Origin: Pseudomonas migulae
Lineage (GTDB): Bacteria; Pseudomonadota; Gammaproteobacteria; Pseudomonadales; Pseudomonadaceae
DNA length: 64,000 nt
Assembly: GCF_024169315.1 (NCBI RefSeq)
Contig: NZ_JALJWR010000001.1
Span: forward strand, 1,757,501-1,821,500
Reading direction: 5' to 3'
Both the position numbers and the translations under genes were made by a program. Under the pieces are notes generated by a model. That model did not search any database and was not told the origin of the DNA. It saw nothing but the letters and a program-made list of their open reading frames with translations. This document shows positions 8,546 through 17,731 of this stretch, piece by piece. The number at the start of each line of letters is the position of its first letter. The first letter of the stretch is position 1.

Positions 8546-9738
8546 ATCGTAAGCTTCAGCCTGGTGCTCTTCGAATTTATTGTCGTTGAGCTGCGGCCCA
8601 ACCATTCCCCCGACGCACGCGTCCCTTCCCTAGAGACCCTGGCAGTCACTTGAATCTCAGCTGCTTGCGATAAGGTGTTGCTGGTGAACATTGCATCAGC
8701 GTCTGAAAACTCCACCTCGACGGGCAGACTTGAGACCTTTAGTCGTTTGGCAGCAAGAGGTACTTTGGAGCCCGAAAGCGCCTGTACGAACACGAACACA
8801 CTGTCATCCAAAGCGACCTTTTCGATAATTTCCGGGGAAATTTCCACCCGTACCTGGAGCAGTGTTGGTGGCAAGCCACCCACATGTTCACTCGTCAAAT
8901 TGCTGGTTTTTACATCCATTGACAGACCATCTATTGCCTTTCCAATGGCCTGTACTAAAGCAGCGCGTGACGGATGGTCGGAACCCATCGCTGCTAATGC
9001 CTGATTCCAATATTTTAAAGCGTCCTGGTAACGATGCTCTTCAAAGGCAGCCAGACCTATGAGACTCAAGCTCACGAGTTCACCCGGATTTCCATTTAAA
9101 GCTTCATCTGTCAGCGCCTTGATTGGCGCAGACCACATTTTGTTGTTAGAGAAATACAGTGCTTTAGCCCACTCGCCTAATAACTCCGGTCGGCGGCCGG
9201 CCAGTGACACCGTTCGCTCGAACATTCTAGCGGCATCGTCTGGCCTCCCCTGAACCATGTAGTTTTGGGCCAGGTTATAAGCGTTCTCAGCCGACTCCGG
9301 TTGAGCGTTAACCGTGCGTTCCAGACGGTCGTTCATTTGCGCGAGTGAGCCGGGAGGCTGGGCGAACTCACGAACCAGCTCGACTTTATCGCTGGCGCCA
9401 AAATGCAGGTACAGCGCGAGCCCCAGCGCCGGTATCAAGAAAGCCACGAATACCGGTAGCGGCTTCCCTGTAGTCGAAAAACGTTCGAGGCCAGCTCCTT
9501 CGGTGTCCGCCAGCAATTCGCGGTCCGCCTCAGCGCGGGCACTGTTTGTTTGCGCAGGAGACATCACTCCGTCCCCTTGCTGAAGTTGTAGCTCCGCCAC
9601 GCGTTCCTGATACAGCGCCACGTTGAAAGCGGTGCGATCTTCTTCGCTTTGGGCACGACGTAAAAACAACACAGGGATTAGCACGAAACTGAGGGCAACC
9701 AGCAACAGCAGGCCGACCCATAGCCAGAAATCAATCAT
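8527..9738 (-). CDS. ccmI: Cytochrome c maturation protein CcmI (TPR heme-lyase subunit)
   Basis: A 403-residue protein: N-terminal membrane helix ([18 protein letters not shown]), a second helix at about 97-115, a TPR region ([22 protein letters not shown] and following) and a C-terminal periplasmic domain ending [10 protein letters not shown]. CcmI captures apocytochromes c and hands them to the CcmF/CcmH lyase. The start at 9738 overlaps the ccmH stop by eight bases and matches the family N terminus, so the open frame upstream to 9831 is discounted. It is the last gene of the cluster and runs into a broken araC gene. Confidence 0.92.
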   Translation of the reverse strand: MIDFWLWVGLLLLVALSFVLIPVLFLRRAQSEEDRTAFNVALYQERVAELQLQQGDGVMSPAQTNSARAEADRELLADTEGAGLERFSTTGKPLPVFVAFLIPALGLALYLHFGASDKVELVREFAQPPGSLAQMNDRLERTVNAQPESAENAYNLAQNYMVQGRPDDAARMFERTVSLAGRRPELLGEWAKALYFSNNKMWSAPIKALTDEALNGNPGELVSLSLIGLAAFEEHRYQDALKYWNQALAAMGSDHPSRAALVQAIGKAIDGLSMDVKTSNLTSEHVGGLPPTLLQVRVEISPEIIEKVALDDSVFVFVQALSGSKVPLAAKRLKVSSLPVEVEFSDADAMFTSNTLSQAAEIQVTARVSREGTRASGEWLGRSSTTINSKSTRLKLTIDRPDI

Positions 9739-10204
9739 TAGATTCTTTACCCAATAGGAGGAGGAGCCGTTGACGCTCTTGGTCAGAAAACACCTCAACA
9801 TCATCGCCATGCCGACCACGATGACGTGCAATGATCAAGTAAATCACCCACACACCGCCCAACAACAAACCGCCAGGCCCAAACCAGAGCAACCAGGTGT
9901 GGCTGTTCAGCTCAGGTTTGTAGCGCACGAATTCGCCATAGCGATCGACCATGAAATCGATGATCTGCTGATTACTCTGACCTTCGCCGAGCATGCGAAA
10001 GATCTCTTTCCGCAGATCGGCGGCGATGGGAGCATTGGAGTCTGCGATATCCTGGTTCTGACATTTCGGACAACGCAGTTCCCGGGTCAACTCGGTGTAT
10101 CGGGCGCGTTCGACCTCATCCTTGAACGCGTAAGCATCGATGGCAGCTTGGGCGGCACTGGCGGAACACAGCGCTAAGAGAGCGCCACATAGAAACCGGC
10201 TCAT
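9731..10204 (-). CDS. ccmH: Cytochrome c maturation protein CcmH (CycL)
   Basis: A 157-residue periplasmic thiol oxidoreductase anchored to the inner membrane. It has a signal peptide (1-20, cleavage near AQA), the redox motif LRCPKCQNQ with Cys45 and Cys48, and a C-terminal membrane helix (about 103-125). It keeps the apocytochrome CxxCH cysteines reduced for heme ligation together with CcmG. The gene overlaps ccmG by four bases and ccmI by eight, the usual tight packing of ccm operons. This is the short form, with the TPR part on a separate CcmI. Confidence 0.95.
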   Translation of the reverse strand: MSRFLCGALLALCSASAAQAAIDAYAFKDEVERARYTELTRELRCPKCQNQDIADSNAPIAADLRKEIFRMLGEGQSNQQIIDFMVDRYGEFVRYKPELNSHTWLLWFGPGGLLLGGVWVIYLIIARHRGRHGDDVEVFSDQERQRLLLLLGKESND

Positions 10205-10737
10205 TGCGTGCCCTCCTGCACCAGACCTTGATAAAGATCTGCAAGCTTTTCACGCCACACCGTCTCATCTATAACGCCGACGTGCCTGTAGCGAATGATG
10301 CCTTTACTGTCGACCAGAAAAGTTTCCGGCGCGCCGTACACGCCCAGATTCAATCCGAGGCTGCCGGCTTCATCGCGAATATTCAGCTGATAAGGGTCGT
10401 GAAAATCCCTCAGCCAATTCAGAGCATCGGAATTAACGTCTTTGTAATTGACTCCATGAATCACCACCCCCTGCTGGGCCAGTTTGTTCAGCACTGGGTG
10501 TTCTGCCCGACAAGCGACGCACCAGGTACCCCAAACGTTTACCAGCGCCGGTTTGCCCAGCAAATCGGCACGGGTCAGGGACCTATTGCCTTGCACGGAT
10601 TGCAGGAAGAAATGGGGGAACGGTTTGTCGATCAACGCTGAGGGCAACGCCGAGGGATCGAGGTACAACCCTTTACAGAGAAATGCTGCCATGCCAAGAA
10701 AAAGCACCAGCGGCAGTAGTAGCAGCCAACGCTTCAT
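10201..10737 (-). CDS. ccmG: Thiol:disulfide interchange protein CcmG (DsbE)
   Basis: A 178-residue membrane-anchored periplasmic thioredoxin. The N-terminal anchor is MKRWLLLLPLVLFLGMAAFL. The active site WGTWCVAC places Cys73 and Cys76, and the GVNYKD and YGAPETFLVD segments are typical of DsbE. It passes electrons to CcmH and the apocytochrome. The start is set at 10737, where the family begins and where ATGA overlaps the ccmF stop. An open frame upstream to 10896 inside ccmF is not used. Confidence 0.94.
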   Translation of the reverse strand: MKRWLLLLPLVLFLGMAAFLCKGLYLDPSALPSALIDKPFPHFFLQSVQGNRSLTRADLLGKPALVNVWGTWCVACRAEHPVLNKLAQQGVVIHGVNYKDVNSDALNWLRDFHDPYQLNIRDEAGSLGLNLGVYGAPETFLVDSKGIIRYRHVGVIDETVWREKLADLYQGLVQEGTQ

Positions 10738-12707
10738 ACGGGGGCTTCCGAGAGGCCCAGTGCGTCGCTGACCTTGCTCCTGACCTTGACTCGATAACGC
10801 TTGTCCAACGTCGCCAGTAAGCCCCCCATCGCAGTGATCAAGCCACCGAACCAGATCCAGCGCACGAACGGCTTGACGTGTACTCGTACTGCCCAAGCAC
10901 CGTTGTCCAACGGCTCGCCCAGCGCGACATAAAGATCGCGGGTAAAGCCGGCATCAATAGCGGCCTCGGTCATCGTCGAACGTTGCACGGTGTAAAGGCG
11001 CTTTTCCGGATGCAATATGGAAACTTCCTTTCCATCTTCCAGCACACGAATGGTGCCTACGTCGGATGTGAAGTTAGGCCCCTGAATGTGCGTGGCGCCA
11101 TCGAAGACAAACATGTAGCCGCCCAGCTCGACAGAGTCACCGGGCGCCAAGCGAAGATCACGCTCGACGCTGTTCTGACTCGACAACATTACCCCCAAGG
11201 CAAGCACGACAATTCCCATGTGCGCCAGCTGCATCCCCCAATAACTTCGGGTCAATGCACGCATACCTTTGAATACACCTTGGTGTCGGGTTTTATCCAG
11301 GAGATCACGCATACCCGCTAGCATTACCCAAGCCGCTAGCAAGAAAGTAGCTAACACGGCCCAGTGGAAATCGGTCATGGCAAACCCGGCGATGATCGCC
11401 AGCACCGCGCTGCTAACCAATACCGGGGCGAGCATGCTCAATAGCCATTTGACCGGCGTGTCTTTCCATCGCACCAACACGCCTACGGCCATCAACGCCA
11501 TGAGCAGGCCCATCAGTGGTACAAACAACGCATTGAAGTATGGCGGGCCCACTGACATCTTCGCCCCGCTCAAGGCGTCGAGCGCCAGAGGATACAAAGT
11601 GCCGAGCAGAATCATCGAGGCCGCCACGACCAGCAAAAGGTTATTGCCTAACAGCAGGGTTTCACGCGACCACAGACCAAAAGCGATTCGGCTTTTTACA
11701 ACCGGTGCCCGAAAGGCGAACAAGGTCAGCGAAACGCCCACTATCAACAACAGAAAAATCAAAATGAATACACCGCGAGCGGGGTCGGAAGCGAACGCAT
11801 GCACTGAGGTCAGCACGCCAGAACGTACCAGGAAGGTACCCAACAGACTTAAGGAAAACGCAGCAATGGCCAGCAACACTGTCCAGCTTTTGAACACACC
11901 GCGCTTTTCAGTGACAGCGAGTGAATGTATGAGTGCTGTCCCCACCAGCCAGGGCATGAAGGAAGCATTTTCTACCGGATCCCAAAACCACCACCCTCCC
12001 CAACCTAGTTCGTAGTAGGCCCACCACGACCCGAGCGTAATACCGATACCAAGAAAGGCCCATGCAACGATCGTCCACGGTCGTGACCAGCGTGCCCAGG
12101 CAGCGTCGAGTCGACCGCCGAGCAACGCAGCAATGGCGAAAGCGAAGGCTACAGAGAAGCCCACATACCCCATGTACAACATTGGCGGGTGAATGATCAG
12201 GCCGATGTCCTGGAGCAATGGGTTGAGGTCACGACCGTCCTTCGGAATCATCGGCAGGATGCGGCTGAAAGGATTGGATGTGAGGATTAGAAACAACAGA
12301 AAGCCGACACTGATGATGCCCATGACGGCAAGAACACGGGCGAGCATGACCTGCGGTAATTGGCGAGAGAACACCGACACCGCAAACGTCCAGGCCCCCA
12401 AGATCAATGTCCAAAGCAACAGCGAGCCCTCATGAGCGCCCCACACTGCACTGAACTTGTAGTACCAGGGCAAGGCGCTGTTGGAGTTCTCGGCGACATA
12501 GGCTACTGAGAAATCATCGACCATGAATGAAAAGGTCAAACAGCCAAAAGCGAACATCAAGAACATGAACTGCCCCCATGCTGAGGGCTGAGCTAACGCC
12601 ATCCATTGTCGATCACCACGCCAGGCACCTAATAGCGGCATGACCGCCTGTACGCTGGCGAAGCACAGGGCGAGGATCATCGCCAGATGGCCAAGTTCGG
12701 GAATCAT
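10734..12707 (-). CDS. ccmF: Cytochrome c heme lyase subunit CcmF
   Basis: A 657-residue polytopic membrane protein. The WWD heme-handling motif WGGWWFWDPVENASFMPW lies in the middle of the first half, with heme-ligand histidine regions such as LIIHPPMLYMGYVG and the ALIHSLAVTEKRG loop. CcmF takes heme from holo-CcmE and ligates it to apocytochrome with CcmH and CcmI. The length is normal for the family and the frame is intact. It is followed by ccmG with a four-base overlap and preceded by ccmE after three bases. Confidence 0.96.
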   Translation of the reverse strand: MIPELGHLAMILALCFASVQAVMPLLGAWRGDRQWMALAQPSAWGQFMFLMFAFGCLTFSFMVDDFSVAYVAENSNSALPWYYKFSAVWGAHEGSLLLWTLILGAWTFAVSVFSRQLPQVMLARVLAVMGIISVGFLLFLILTSNPFSRILPMIPKDGRDLNPLLQDIGLIIHPPMLYMGYVGFSVAFAFAIAALLGGRLDAAWARWSRPWTIVAWAFLGIGITLGSWWAYYELGWGGWWFWDPVENASFMPWLVGTALIHSLAVTEKRGVFKSWTVLLAIAAFSLSLLGTFLVRSGVLTSVHAFASDPARGVFILIFLLLIVGVSLTLFAFRAPVVKSRIAFGLWSRETLLLGNNLLLVVAASMILLGTLYPLALDALSGAKMSVGPPYFNALFVPLMGLLMALMAVGVLVRWKDTPVKWLLSMLAPVLVSSAVLAIIAGFAMTDFHWAVLATFLLAAWVMLAGMRDLLDKTRHQGVFKGMRALTRSYWGMQLAHMGIVVLALGVMLSSQNSVERDLRLAPGDSVELGGYMFVFDGATHIQGPNFTSDVGTIRVLEDGKEVSILHPEKRLYTVQRSTMTEAAIDAGFTRDLYVALGEPLDNGAWAVRVHVKPFVRWIWFGGLITAMGGLLATLDKRYRVKVRSKVSDALGLSEAPV

Positions 12708-12710
12708 GAA

Positions 12711-13178
12711 TTACCCCTTTTTCGCTGGTATTCCAGAGGTACTCTGGACGGATTGGCCGCTGTCTTTTAAGGCTTTGGAGACTTCAGGTGGCATGTACCT
12801 CTCGTCGTGCTTGGCCAGTACTTCATCGGCCACAACCACACCGTCGGCGTTGAGTTTGCCCAGAGCAACGATGCCCTGGCCTTCGCGGAATAGATCTGGA
12901 AGGATGCCGCGATAGGTGATGGTTACCGATTTTTTGAAATCAGTGACCACGAACGACACATCGAGCGTGTCGGCCGAGCGATGCAGAGACCCCGCTTCTA
13001 CCATTCCGCCGGCACGAAGCCGCGTGTTAGGGGGAGCCTCGCCGTTGGCGATCTGAGTGGGTGTGTAAAAGAGGTTGATGTTTTCACGTAAGGCGCTCAG
13101 TACTAACGTGGAAGCCGTGCCAATTCCGGCAAGCATGCAGAGGAGGAAAAGTAACCGCATTTTATGGAGCTGACTCAT
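12711..13178 (-). CDS. ccmE: Heme chaperone CcmE
   Basis: A 155-residue periplasmic protein with an N-terminal anchor (about 7-27) and an OB fold. The heme-binding motif [12 protein letters not shown] carries His124, which forms the covalent bond to heme during transfer from CcmC/D to CcmF. Conserved LFYTPTQI and RLRAGGMV segments are present. The start overlaps the ccmD stop by four bases (ATGA). Confidence 0.95.
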   Translation of the reverse strand: MSQLHKMRLLFLLCMLAGIGTASTLVLSALRENINLFYTPTQIANGEAPPNTRLRAGGMVEAGSLHRSADTLDVSFVVTDFKKSVTITYRGILPDLFREGQGIVALGKLNADGVVVADEVLAKHDERYMPPEVSKALKDSGQSVQSTSGIPAKKG

Positions 13179-13351
13179 TTGTTTTCCTCCCGTCGTAATC
13201 GACGAAATTCCTGCTGCAAATAACGCCGATGCGCAAATAGCGGCAGCAAGGCATTAATAGAAAGCACCAGAAAACAGACACCGTAAGCAGTCCATACAAA
13301 CAGGCCATGGTGTCCCATTGCAACGAAGTCACTGAAGGAGGAAAAACTCAT
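13175..13351 (-). CDS. ccmD: Heme exporter protein CcmD
   Basis: A 58-residue membrane protein encoded between ccmC and ccmE. Its start ATG (13349-13351) overlaps the ccmC stop, and its TGA overlaps the ccmE start. The sequence runs [19 protein letters not shown] into a single membrane helix, followed by a basic tail [18 protein letters not shown]. That is the standard CcmD pattern: an MGxHG motif, one helix and a charged cytoplasmic end. CcmD helps release holo-CcmE from CcmC. Confidence 0.92.
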   Translation of the reverse strand: MSFSSFSDFVAMGHHGLFVWTAYGVCFLVLSINALLPLFAHRRYLQQEFRRLRREENK

Positions 13352-14121
13352 TGCGCTACCCTCTTCGCGTCATGGGCCAGTGAGCTCTTCATAACCTCGT
13401 TTCGAACCCAACTGGTTCTACACCCACGCTTTAGTAACTCCAGGCGCATTCGTAGCAACAACACCGCGCCGAAAAAACAATAGAAGCCCAGTGCTGTAAA
13501 CAGTAAGGGAAGCCACATTTCGACGGGCATCGCGGGCTTTTCAGTAAGACTGAAACTCGCACTTTGATGGAGCGTGTTCCACCATTCGACCGAATATTTG
13601 ATAATGGGGATATTTATCACACCAACTATCGCCAGTACCGCGCATGCCTGAGCAGCACTGTTACGGTTTGTTATGGCGTTACCCAGCGCTATCAGGCCGA
13701 AGTACAAAAACAACAAAATCAGCATAGATGTTAGACGTGCATCCCAAACCCACCAAGAGCCCCACGTGGGTTTACCCCAGATGGCTCCGGTGACAAGCGA
13801 AACAGCGGTCATCCACGCTCCAATCGGCGCAGCACACTGCAGAGCAACGTCTGCAATCTTCATTTTCCAAACTAAACTGACTATCCCGCATATCGCCAAC
13901 ATGATGTAACACGACTGCGCAAGCATTGCCGCTGGAACATGAATATATATAATTCGAAAACTATTGCCCTGTTGGTAATCCGGGGGTGCGAAGGCCAACC
14001 CCCATATCACACCCGTAGCAACCAGCAGTGCGGCGAGGCCACTGAGCCACGGCATAAAGCGACTACTTGTCTCATAAAACCACTTGGGAGAGCCCAGTCG
14101 ATGAAACCAACGAAATGCCAT
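13348..14121 (-). CDS. ccmC: Heme exporter/handling protein CcmC
   Basis: A 257-residue protein with six membrane helices and the WWD motif [10 protein letters not shown] (120-129). Periplasmic histidine His61 (IYIHVPAAM) is a heme ligand in the family, and a second lies in the WWNTLHQ loop. CcmC loads heme onto CcmE. The start at 14121 fits the family N terminus ([13 protein letters not shown]); the open frame extends to 14178. It is the first gene of the cluster. In most proteobacteria ccmA and ccmB come before it, and here they are absent: the next gene upstream encodes a cytochrome c. Confidence 0.94.
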   Translation of the reverse strand: MAFRWFHRLGSPKWFYETSSRFMPWLSGLAALLVATGVIWGLAFAPPDYQQGNSFRIIYIHVPAAMLAQSCYIMLAICGIVSLVWKMKIADVALQCAAPIGAWMTAVSLVTGAIWGKPTWGSWWVWDARLTSMLILLFLYFGLIALGNAITNRNSAAQACAVLAIVGVINIPIIKYSVEWWNTLHQSASFSLTEKPAMPVEMWLPLLFTALGFYCFFGAVLLLRMRLELLKRGCRTSWVRNEVMKSSLAHDAKRVAQ

Positions 14122-14274
14122 AGCAGTATGTCCGCGTTTAGGTGGAATAACACCTTCATCGTATAATGCCGTTATCAATGAGTGACGTTGGCTCTATCAC
14201 AGCCCGAAAACCAATGAGTCCGAAATTAGTCAGAGACTTAACTTATAAACGGCCAACTCGTATAAACGGCCCAC

Positions 14275-14703
14275 TCACTTTTCACCAAACGTCGCGATGT
14301 ACGCGATGACGTCCCGACGTGCTCGCTCATCGCTGACCTTGACAGTCATTTTTGTAGTGACGGAGTCGTCATTAACGACACCCTTGATGTAGGTTTGAGG
14401 GTCGGCCAGCCAATTGAAAACTTTGTCCTGATCCCACTTCATCTCAGCCTGAGCGGCCTTCTGCAAGCCCGTGCCATAGGAATAATCTGGGAGCGATCCC
14501 ATTTTTCTATTTAGCACTCCCGTCAGATTTGGGCCGATTCCATTACTTGACATTGGCCCGACTTGATGACAAATCGAACATTGCTGAAAAACAACTTCAC
14601 CGCGTTTCGCGTCACCCTCCTGCGCGAGCAAAGGTGTCATAAACGTCGACACCAGCAGCCCGGCACACACTTTTGCTGAGCGGTTCATAAATAAGCTGTT
14701 CAT
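14275..14703 (-). CDS. Class I c-type cytochrome
   Basis: A 142-residue protein with a signal peptide (about 1-27, ending PLLAQ) and one heme site, CSICH at 42-46. Met119 in VTTKMTVKVSD is the likely sixth ligand, and NGIGPNLTGVLNRK is the usual loop after the heme site of cytochromes c550/c2. It should be an electron carrier in the periplasm. GGAG upstream selects ATG 14703. Lying directly before ccmC in the same direction, it is a likely client of the ccm set and perhaps the electron partner of the P460-like proteins. Confidence 0.88.
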   Translation of the reverse strand: MNSLFMNRSAKVCAGLLVSTFMTPLLAQEGDAKRGEVVFQQCSICHQVGPMSSNGIGPNLTGVLNRKMGSLPDYSYGTGLQKAAQAEMKWDQDKVFNWLADPQTYIKGVVNDDSVTTKMTVKVSDERARRDVIAYIATFGEK

Positions 14704-14730
14704 ATAATACTCCCGACACCAGTTGCACAC

Positions 14731-15104
14731 TTATTATCTCTATCAGGCATGCAGCTAACGTTTAACCCAGGGCAACACCCTGGCACACCCAAGCCAATCG
14801 AGCTGAAAACAGAGACGAACGTGCCCAAGATTTTGATATCAGCACTCTAAGAACCGAGGCAATATAAATCCGCTGGTTAGCCGTTCTGCTTTTCTAATTC
14901 ACATACGCCATTGAACAAGCGTCTATTGAGATTTGATTCTCGGAATGCCAAGCCTCAATGTCAAGCAGCGACGCCAAGCCATTGCAAACTCCGCACGATT
15001 TTGAAAGAGCGACCTCCGCTCGTGCGTTAGCCTCCAAATGCATCATCACCAAACATCCCGCTTCTAGGATCAGAGAATCAACTCTGGCGTACTGGAGACA
15101 AAAA
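14731..15104. other. Divergent intergenic region between cytochrome c and P460 genes
   Basis: No gene is seen. It separates the minus-strand cytochrome c/ccm operon from the plus-strand P460 gene, so it must hold both promoters. An inverted repeat CCAGGG-CAACA-CCCTGG at 14767-14783 lies about 65 bases upstream of the cytochrome c start and could be an operator. I could not fix promoter boxes. Confidence 0.4.
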
Positions 15105-15716
15105 ATGAAAAGCCTGATAATTAATAGGTCAGCTGCGATAGCGATAACTGCGTGCATTGGGTTATATGCCGCTGCAGCGCAATCTGCAGACTACGCAGAC
15201 GTAAAAATTGGCCCGACATTCAACGATAAAGGTCAGCTGGAACAGCCAAAGAATTTCCGTCAGTGGGTTTTTATTGGGGCTCCTCTCACGCCAAACGGAC
15301 TGAATAACGGAAAAGCAGGCTTTCCTGAATTTCACAACGTTTATGTAGAACCTGCGGCTTTCGAGCATTATCGAAAAACGGGTACCTGGCCCGAAGGGAC
15401 AATGATGGTAAAAGAACTGCACCTGACTCAAAAGGGCCAGTTACCGGATGGTTCGAGTGTTGAACCATCGGGTAGAGGCTATTTCCCTGGCGGCGGGCCG
15501 AGTGGGCTAGACATTTCCGTTAAAGATAGTAAGCGTTTCGCAAAAACAAAAAACTGGGGTTACTTCAACTTCGGCCACCACGCGCCTCCATACTCCGCTG
15601 TCTCTACGGAGTCGCCGAAAGAGGCGTGCGCCGGCTGCCATATCGATAACGCCAAAGAAGACATGGTCTATATCCAGTTCTACAAACCGATTCTATCTGC
15701 TCTCCCCCTTCCTTAA
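15105..15716 (+). CDS. Cytochrome P460-like c-type heme protein, copy 1
   Basis: A 203-residue protein with a signal peptide (about 1-28, cleavage near AQSA) and the cytochrome P460 domain: FRQWVFIGAPLTPNG, FHNVYVEPAAFEHYRKTG and TMMVKELHL. The single heme-binding motif CAGCH (175-179) is near the C terminus, as in P460. In nitrifier P460 the heme is cross-linked to a lysine and the enzyme oxidises hydroxylamine; Lys103 in the conserved KEL segment is a candidate, but I cannot confirm the cross-link. GGAG upstream selects ATG 15105. A paralogue is at 25589. Confidence 0.85.
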   Translation: MKSLIINRSAAIAITACIGLYAAAAQSADYADVKIGPTFNDKGQLEQPKNFRQWVFIGAPLTPNGLNNGKAGFPEFHNVYVEPAAFEHYRKTGTWPEGTMMVKELHLTQKGQLPDGSSVEPSGRGYFPGGGPSGLDISVKDSKRFAKTKNWGYFNFGHHAPPYSAVSTESPKEACAGCHIDNAKEDMVYIQFYKPILSALPLP

Positions 15717-15740
15717 ACACAAGAAAACATCAACAAACAA

Positions 15741-15766
15741 AGCCTTATTTACTTAAGGCTTTTTTG
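15741..15766 (+). terminator. Rho-independent terminator after P460 copy 1
   Basis: The stem AGCCTTA/TTAAGGCT, with a short loop, is followed by a run of T. It starts about 25 bases after the P460 stop and isolates that gene from the peroxiredoxin unit, which has its own promoter-like motif at 15906. Confidence 0.75.
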
Positions 15767-15905
15767 CCTATACCACCATCACAAACAATCAAATGCCTCC
15801 GACTGCTAGCTATTACCCCATATAGCAATGCGGCAAGCTTTGGCGCCAACTGTGCGTAGAGGCAAACGCACGCCCGCCCCTGGCGCATCTCGTAAAACAA
15901 ACCAA

Positions 15906-15930
15906 AAAAGCGCACGTTTTTGGAATAAGC
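15906..15930 (+). promoter_or_regulatory. Island operator/promoter motif, copy A
   Basis: The segment reads AAAAGC then GCACGTTTTTGGAATAAGC. It is one of five near-identical copies in intergenic plus-strand DNA between 15.9 and 25.5 kb. It lies about 150 bases upstream of the peroxiredoxin-like gene. A TAGGGT hexamer begins 35 bases after the first G of GCACG. It is probably the binding site of one of the AraC regulators. Confidence 0.6.
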
Positions 15931-16078
15931 GTACAAAACAATAGGTTAGGGTATCGCCCGGCGATAATAGTTTTCCCATAGGTATTTAGTGAAACTAGTA
16001 AATCAACCATTTCAAGTCGTTTGCTTCCAATCCTTCCGACCCATGAACTTTAAAGAAATTAAATACTAGGAAAAATTG

Positions 16079-16756
16079 ATGGTGCATTGCGTGCACCCGG
16101 CTAATTTTTTTGCCGGCGATGAGAAGAACCCACTTGCTGGTGAGGATCAGGAAATTTTAAGGAACTCAATTCTGGAGCTTTGCGAATCAAGAATTTCAAC
16201 ACTTGCAATCAAGGCTGGGGACCGTGCGCCTGATTTCGCGCTGGCCGATGCAAATGGAGACGACGTAAATTCGATTGACCTGGTCCGAAAAGGGCCAATG
16301 ATTGTAGTTTTTCTGAGAGGATTGTGGTGCTGGTATTCGCATGCGACACTCATTGCCCTGGAAACAATTAGTGAAACATTAAATAACATTGGAGTATCAA
16401 TCGTCGCCATATCGCCACAGCTACATTTTTCAGATGCCGATATGGACAGAAAACAACAGGTCAGCTTTCCAATTCTGTGCGATGCTCACAGTCGAGTCGC
16501 GTTGGAATTTCAGGTTGCATGGCGCCTATCAGCCCATCTTAAGAATACGTATCGCGCATTGGGCGCAGACCTCGACAAGATGAATGGAGCAGATTGCGAC
16601 CTGTTACCCATGGCGTCGTTATTTGTTATCGACAGACAAGGGACTATTGTGTATTCAGAGGTCAACGCGGATCATATACAATCAATGAATACGGAAGAGC
16701 TTCTTATAGTACTGAACAACATGCCATCGCCTCGCAAAATCCGTGCATTGGAATAG
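16079..16756 (+). CDS. Peroxiredoxin-like (AhpC/TSA) protein
   Basis: A 225-residue protein with a helical N-terminal extension (1-45) and a thioredoxin/peroxiredoxin fold (AGDRAPDFALADANG, 46-60; FLRGLWCWYSHATL, 78-91; SIVAISPQ; FPILCDAHSRVA). Relatives of this length carry WCPYC; here the site is WC84WYS87, so only the first cysteine remains and the proline is lost. It may be a one-cysteine peroxidase or act with a partner. ATG 16079 follows AGGA. The next gene, an AraC regulator, starts 34 bases downstream, and motif A lies upstream. Confidence 0.8.
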   Translation: MVHCVHPANFFAGDEKNPLAGEDQEILRNSILELCESRISTLAIKAGDRAPDFALADANGDDVNSIDLVRKGPMIVVFLRGLWCWYSHATLIALETISETLNNIGVSIVAISPQLHFSDADMDRKQQVSFPILCDAHSRVALEFQVAWRLSAHLKNTYRALGADLDKMNGADCDLLPMASLFVIDRQGTIVYSEVNADHIQSMNTEELLIVLNNMPSPRKIRALE

Positions 16757-16790
16757 CCACCTTCCCTTTTCAAATAAAAATGAGATAAAA

Positions 16791-17669
16791 ATGCGACATC
16801 AAAGGCCGATACGACCAAATAGAGGACACTACCGTCCGTTGATGGTGTTGGTCAGTGCGCGTATTTTAAATTGCGAATCGGCAGGTAGTTACATTTCAAA
16901 TACAGGGCGCTTCACAATAATCATATTTCTTAGTGATAATGGTCGCCTAATATTTAATACTCACTCAGCCAGCAGCGACTTTGAAGCTAAAGTAGGTACT
17001 ACCATTTTGATCGGCGACGCCGAACAAGAGCAGGCCCTATCTTGGAGCGCTCCAAACAAACTGCTTGAGATAGCAATTGAAAATAGATTCGTTGCAGATG
17101 TGATAGCGGCAATCACTCCAAGTAAAACGGTGCTATCAGACGTTATTGGAGTCTATGGCCCCGAGGCCGGATTTGGTGCCCTAGCCAAACGCCTTGCTCG
17201 TAAAATGATCGGGCAACGAAAAACCAGCGCCAGCTTGGTCGCGGATGGGTATTATTGCGCGCCAACAGCACGCTTTCTGATTGCAATGATGATGAATATT
17301 CGGTACCGCAAAGGTGGGAATAAGCTGACTCCGAAGAGGCTTCATCTGCCTGATAAAACGTTGAAAGCTATTGTCGACCATATTGAGAAGGAAATATCGT
17401 CGGCTATAAGCGTTTCAGAAATGGCCGAAATCGCTACCCAGAGCAGGTTTCATTTCGCCCGCACGTTTCGCGCTAGCACTGGCCGGTCCCCTCACTCATA
17501 TATTGTGGATAGCAGGCTCCGTCGTGCAGAATTTCTGTTATCTGAGACTAACGCTAGCCTTTCACAAATCGCCAACGATGCAGGCTTCAACTCACAATCG
17601 CATTTCACGACCACATTCAAGAAACGGATAGGCATCACACCTGGACAATACCGCGACCTGCATCGTTAA
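16791..17669 (+). CDS. AraC-family transcriptional regulator, paralogue 1
   Basis: A 292-residue regulator. The N-terminal sensor part (TIIIFLSDNGRLIF, then a GPEAGFGALAKRLARKM helix) is followed by a C-terminal AraC domain with two helix-turn-helix units. The first reads VSEMAEIATQSRFHFARTFR and the second SLSQIANDAGFNSQSHFTTTFK, ending GITPGQYR. It is paralogous to the regulator at 24538 over its whole length, most strongly in the DNA-binding helices. It is probably co-transcribed with the peroxiredoxin gene. The start at 16791 is the first good Met; ribosome-binding sequence is weak. Confidence 0.88.
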   Translation: MRHQRPIRPNRGHYRPLMVLVSARILNCESAGSYISNTGRFTIIIFLSDNGRLIFNTHSASSDFEAKVGTTILIGDAEQEQALSWSAPNKLLEIAIENRFVADVIAAITPSKTVLSDVIGVYGPEAGFGALAKRLARKMIGQRKTSASLVADGYYCAPTARFLIAMMMNIRYRKGGNKLTPKRLHLPDKTLKAIVDHIEKEISSAISVSEMAEIATQSRFHFARTFRASTGRSPHSYIVDSRLRRAEFLLSETNASLSQIANDAGFNSQSHFTTTFKKRIGITPGQYRDLHR

Positions 17670-17731
17670 GCATTGGAGCAAGCAACAAGCGATGGCCCAC
17701 CCGATATACTGGCGAGCCATCGATCAGTCGA

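Noticed and set aside
14815..14850. Possible sixth island motif on the minus strand before the cytochrome c gene
   Set aside because: Only GCACGTT matches; the TTTGAAATAA part is missing.
17450..17475. GCACGTTTCG inside AraC paralogue 1 (and GCACGTTCAA in paralogue 2)
   Set aside because: These fall in the conserved coding sequence for RTF(R/K) of the AraC domain and lack the right half of the motif.
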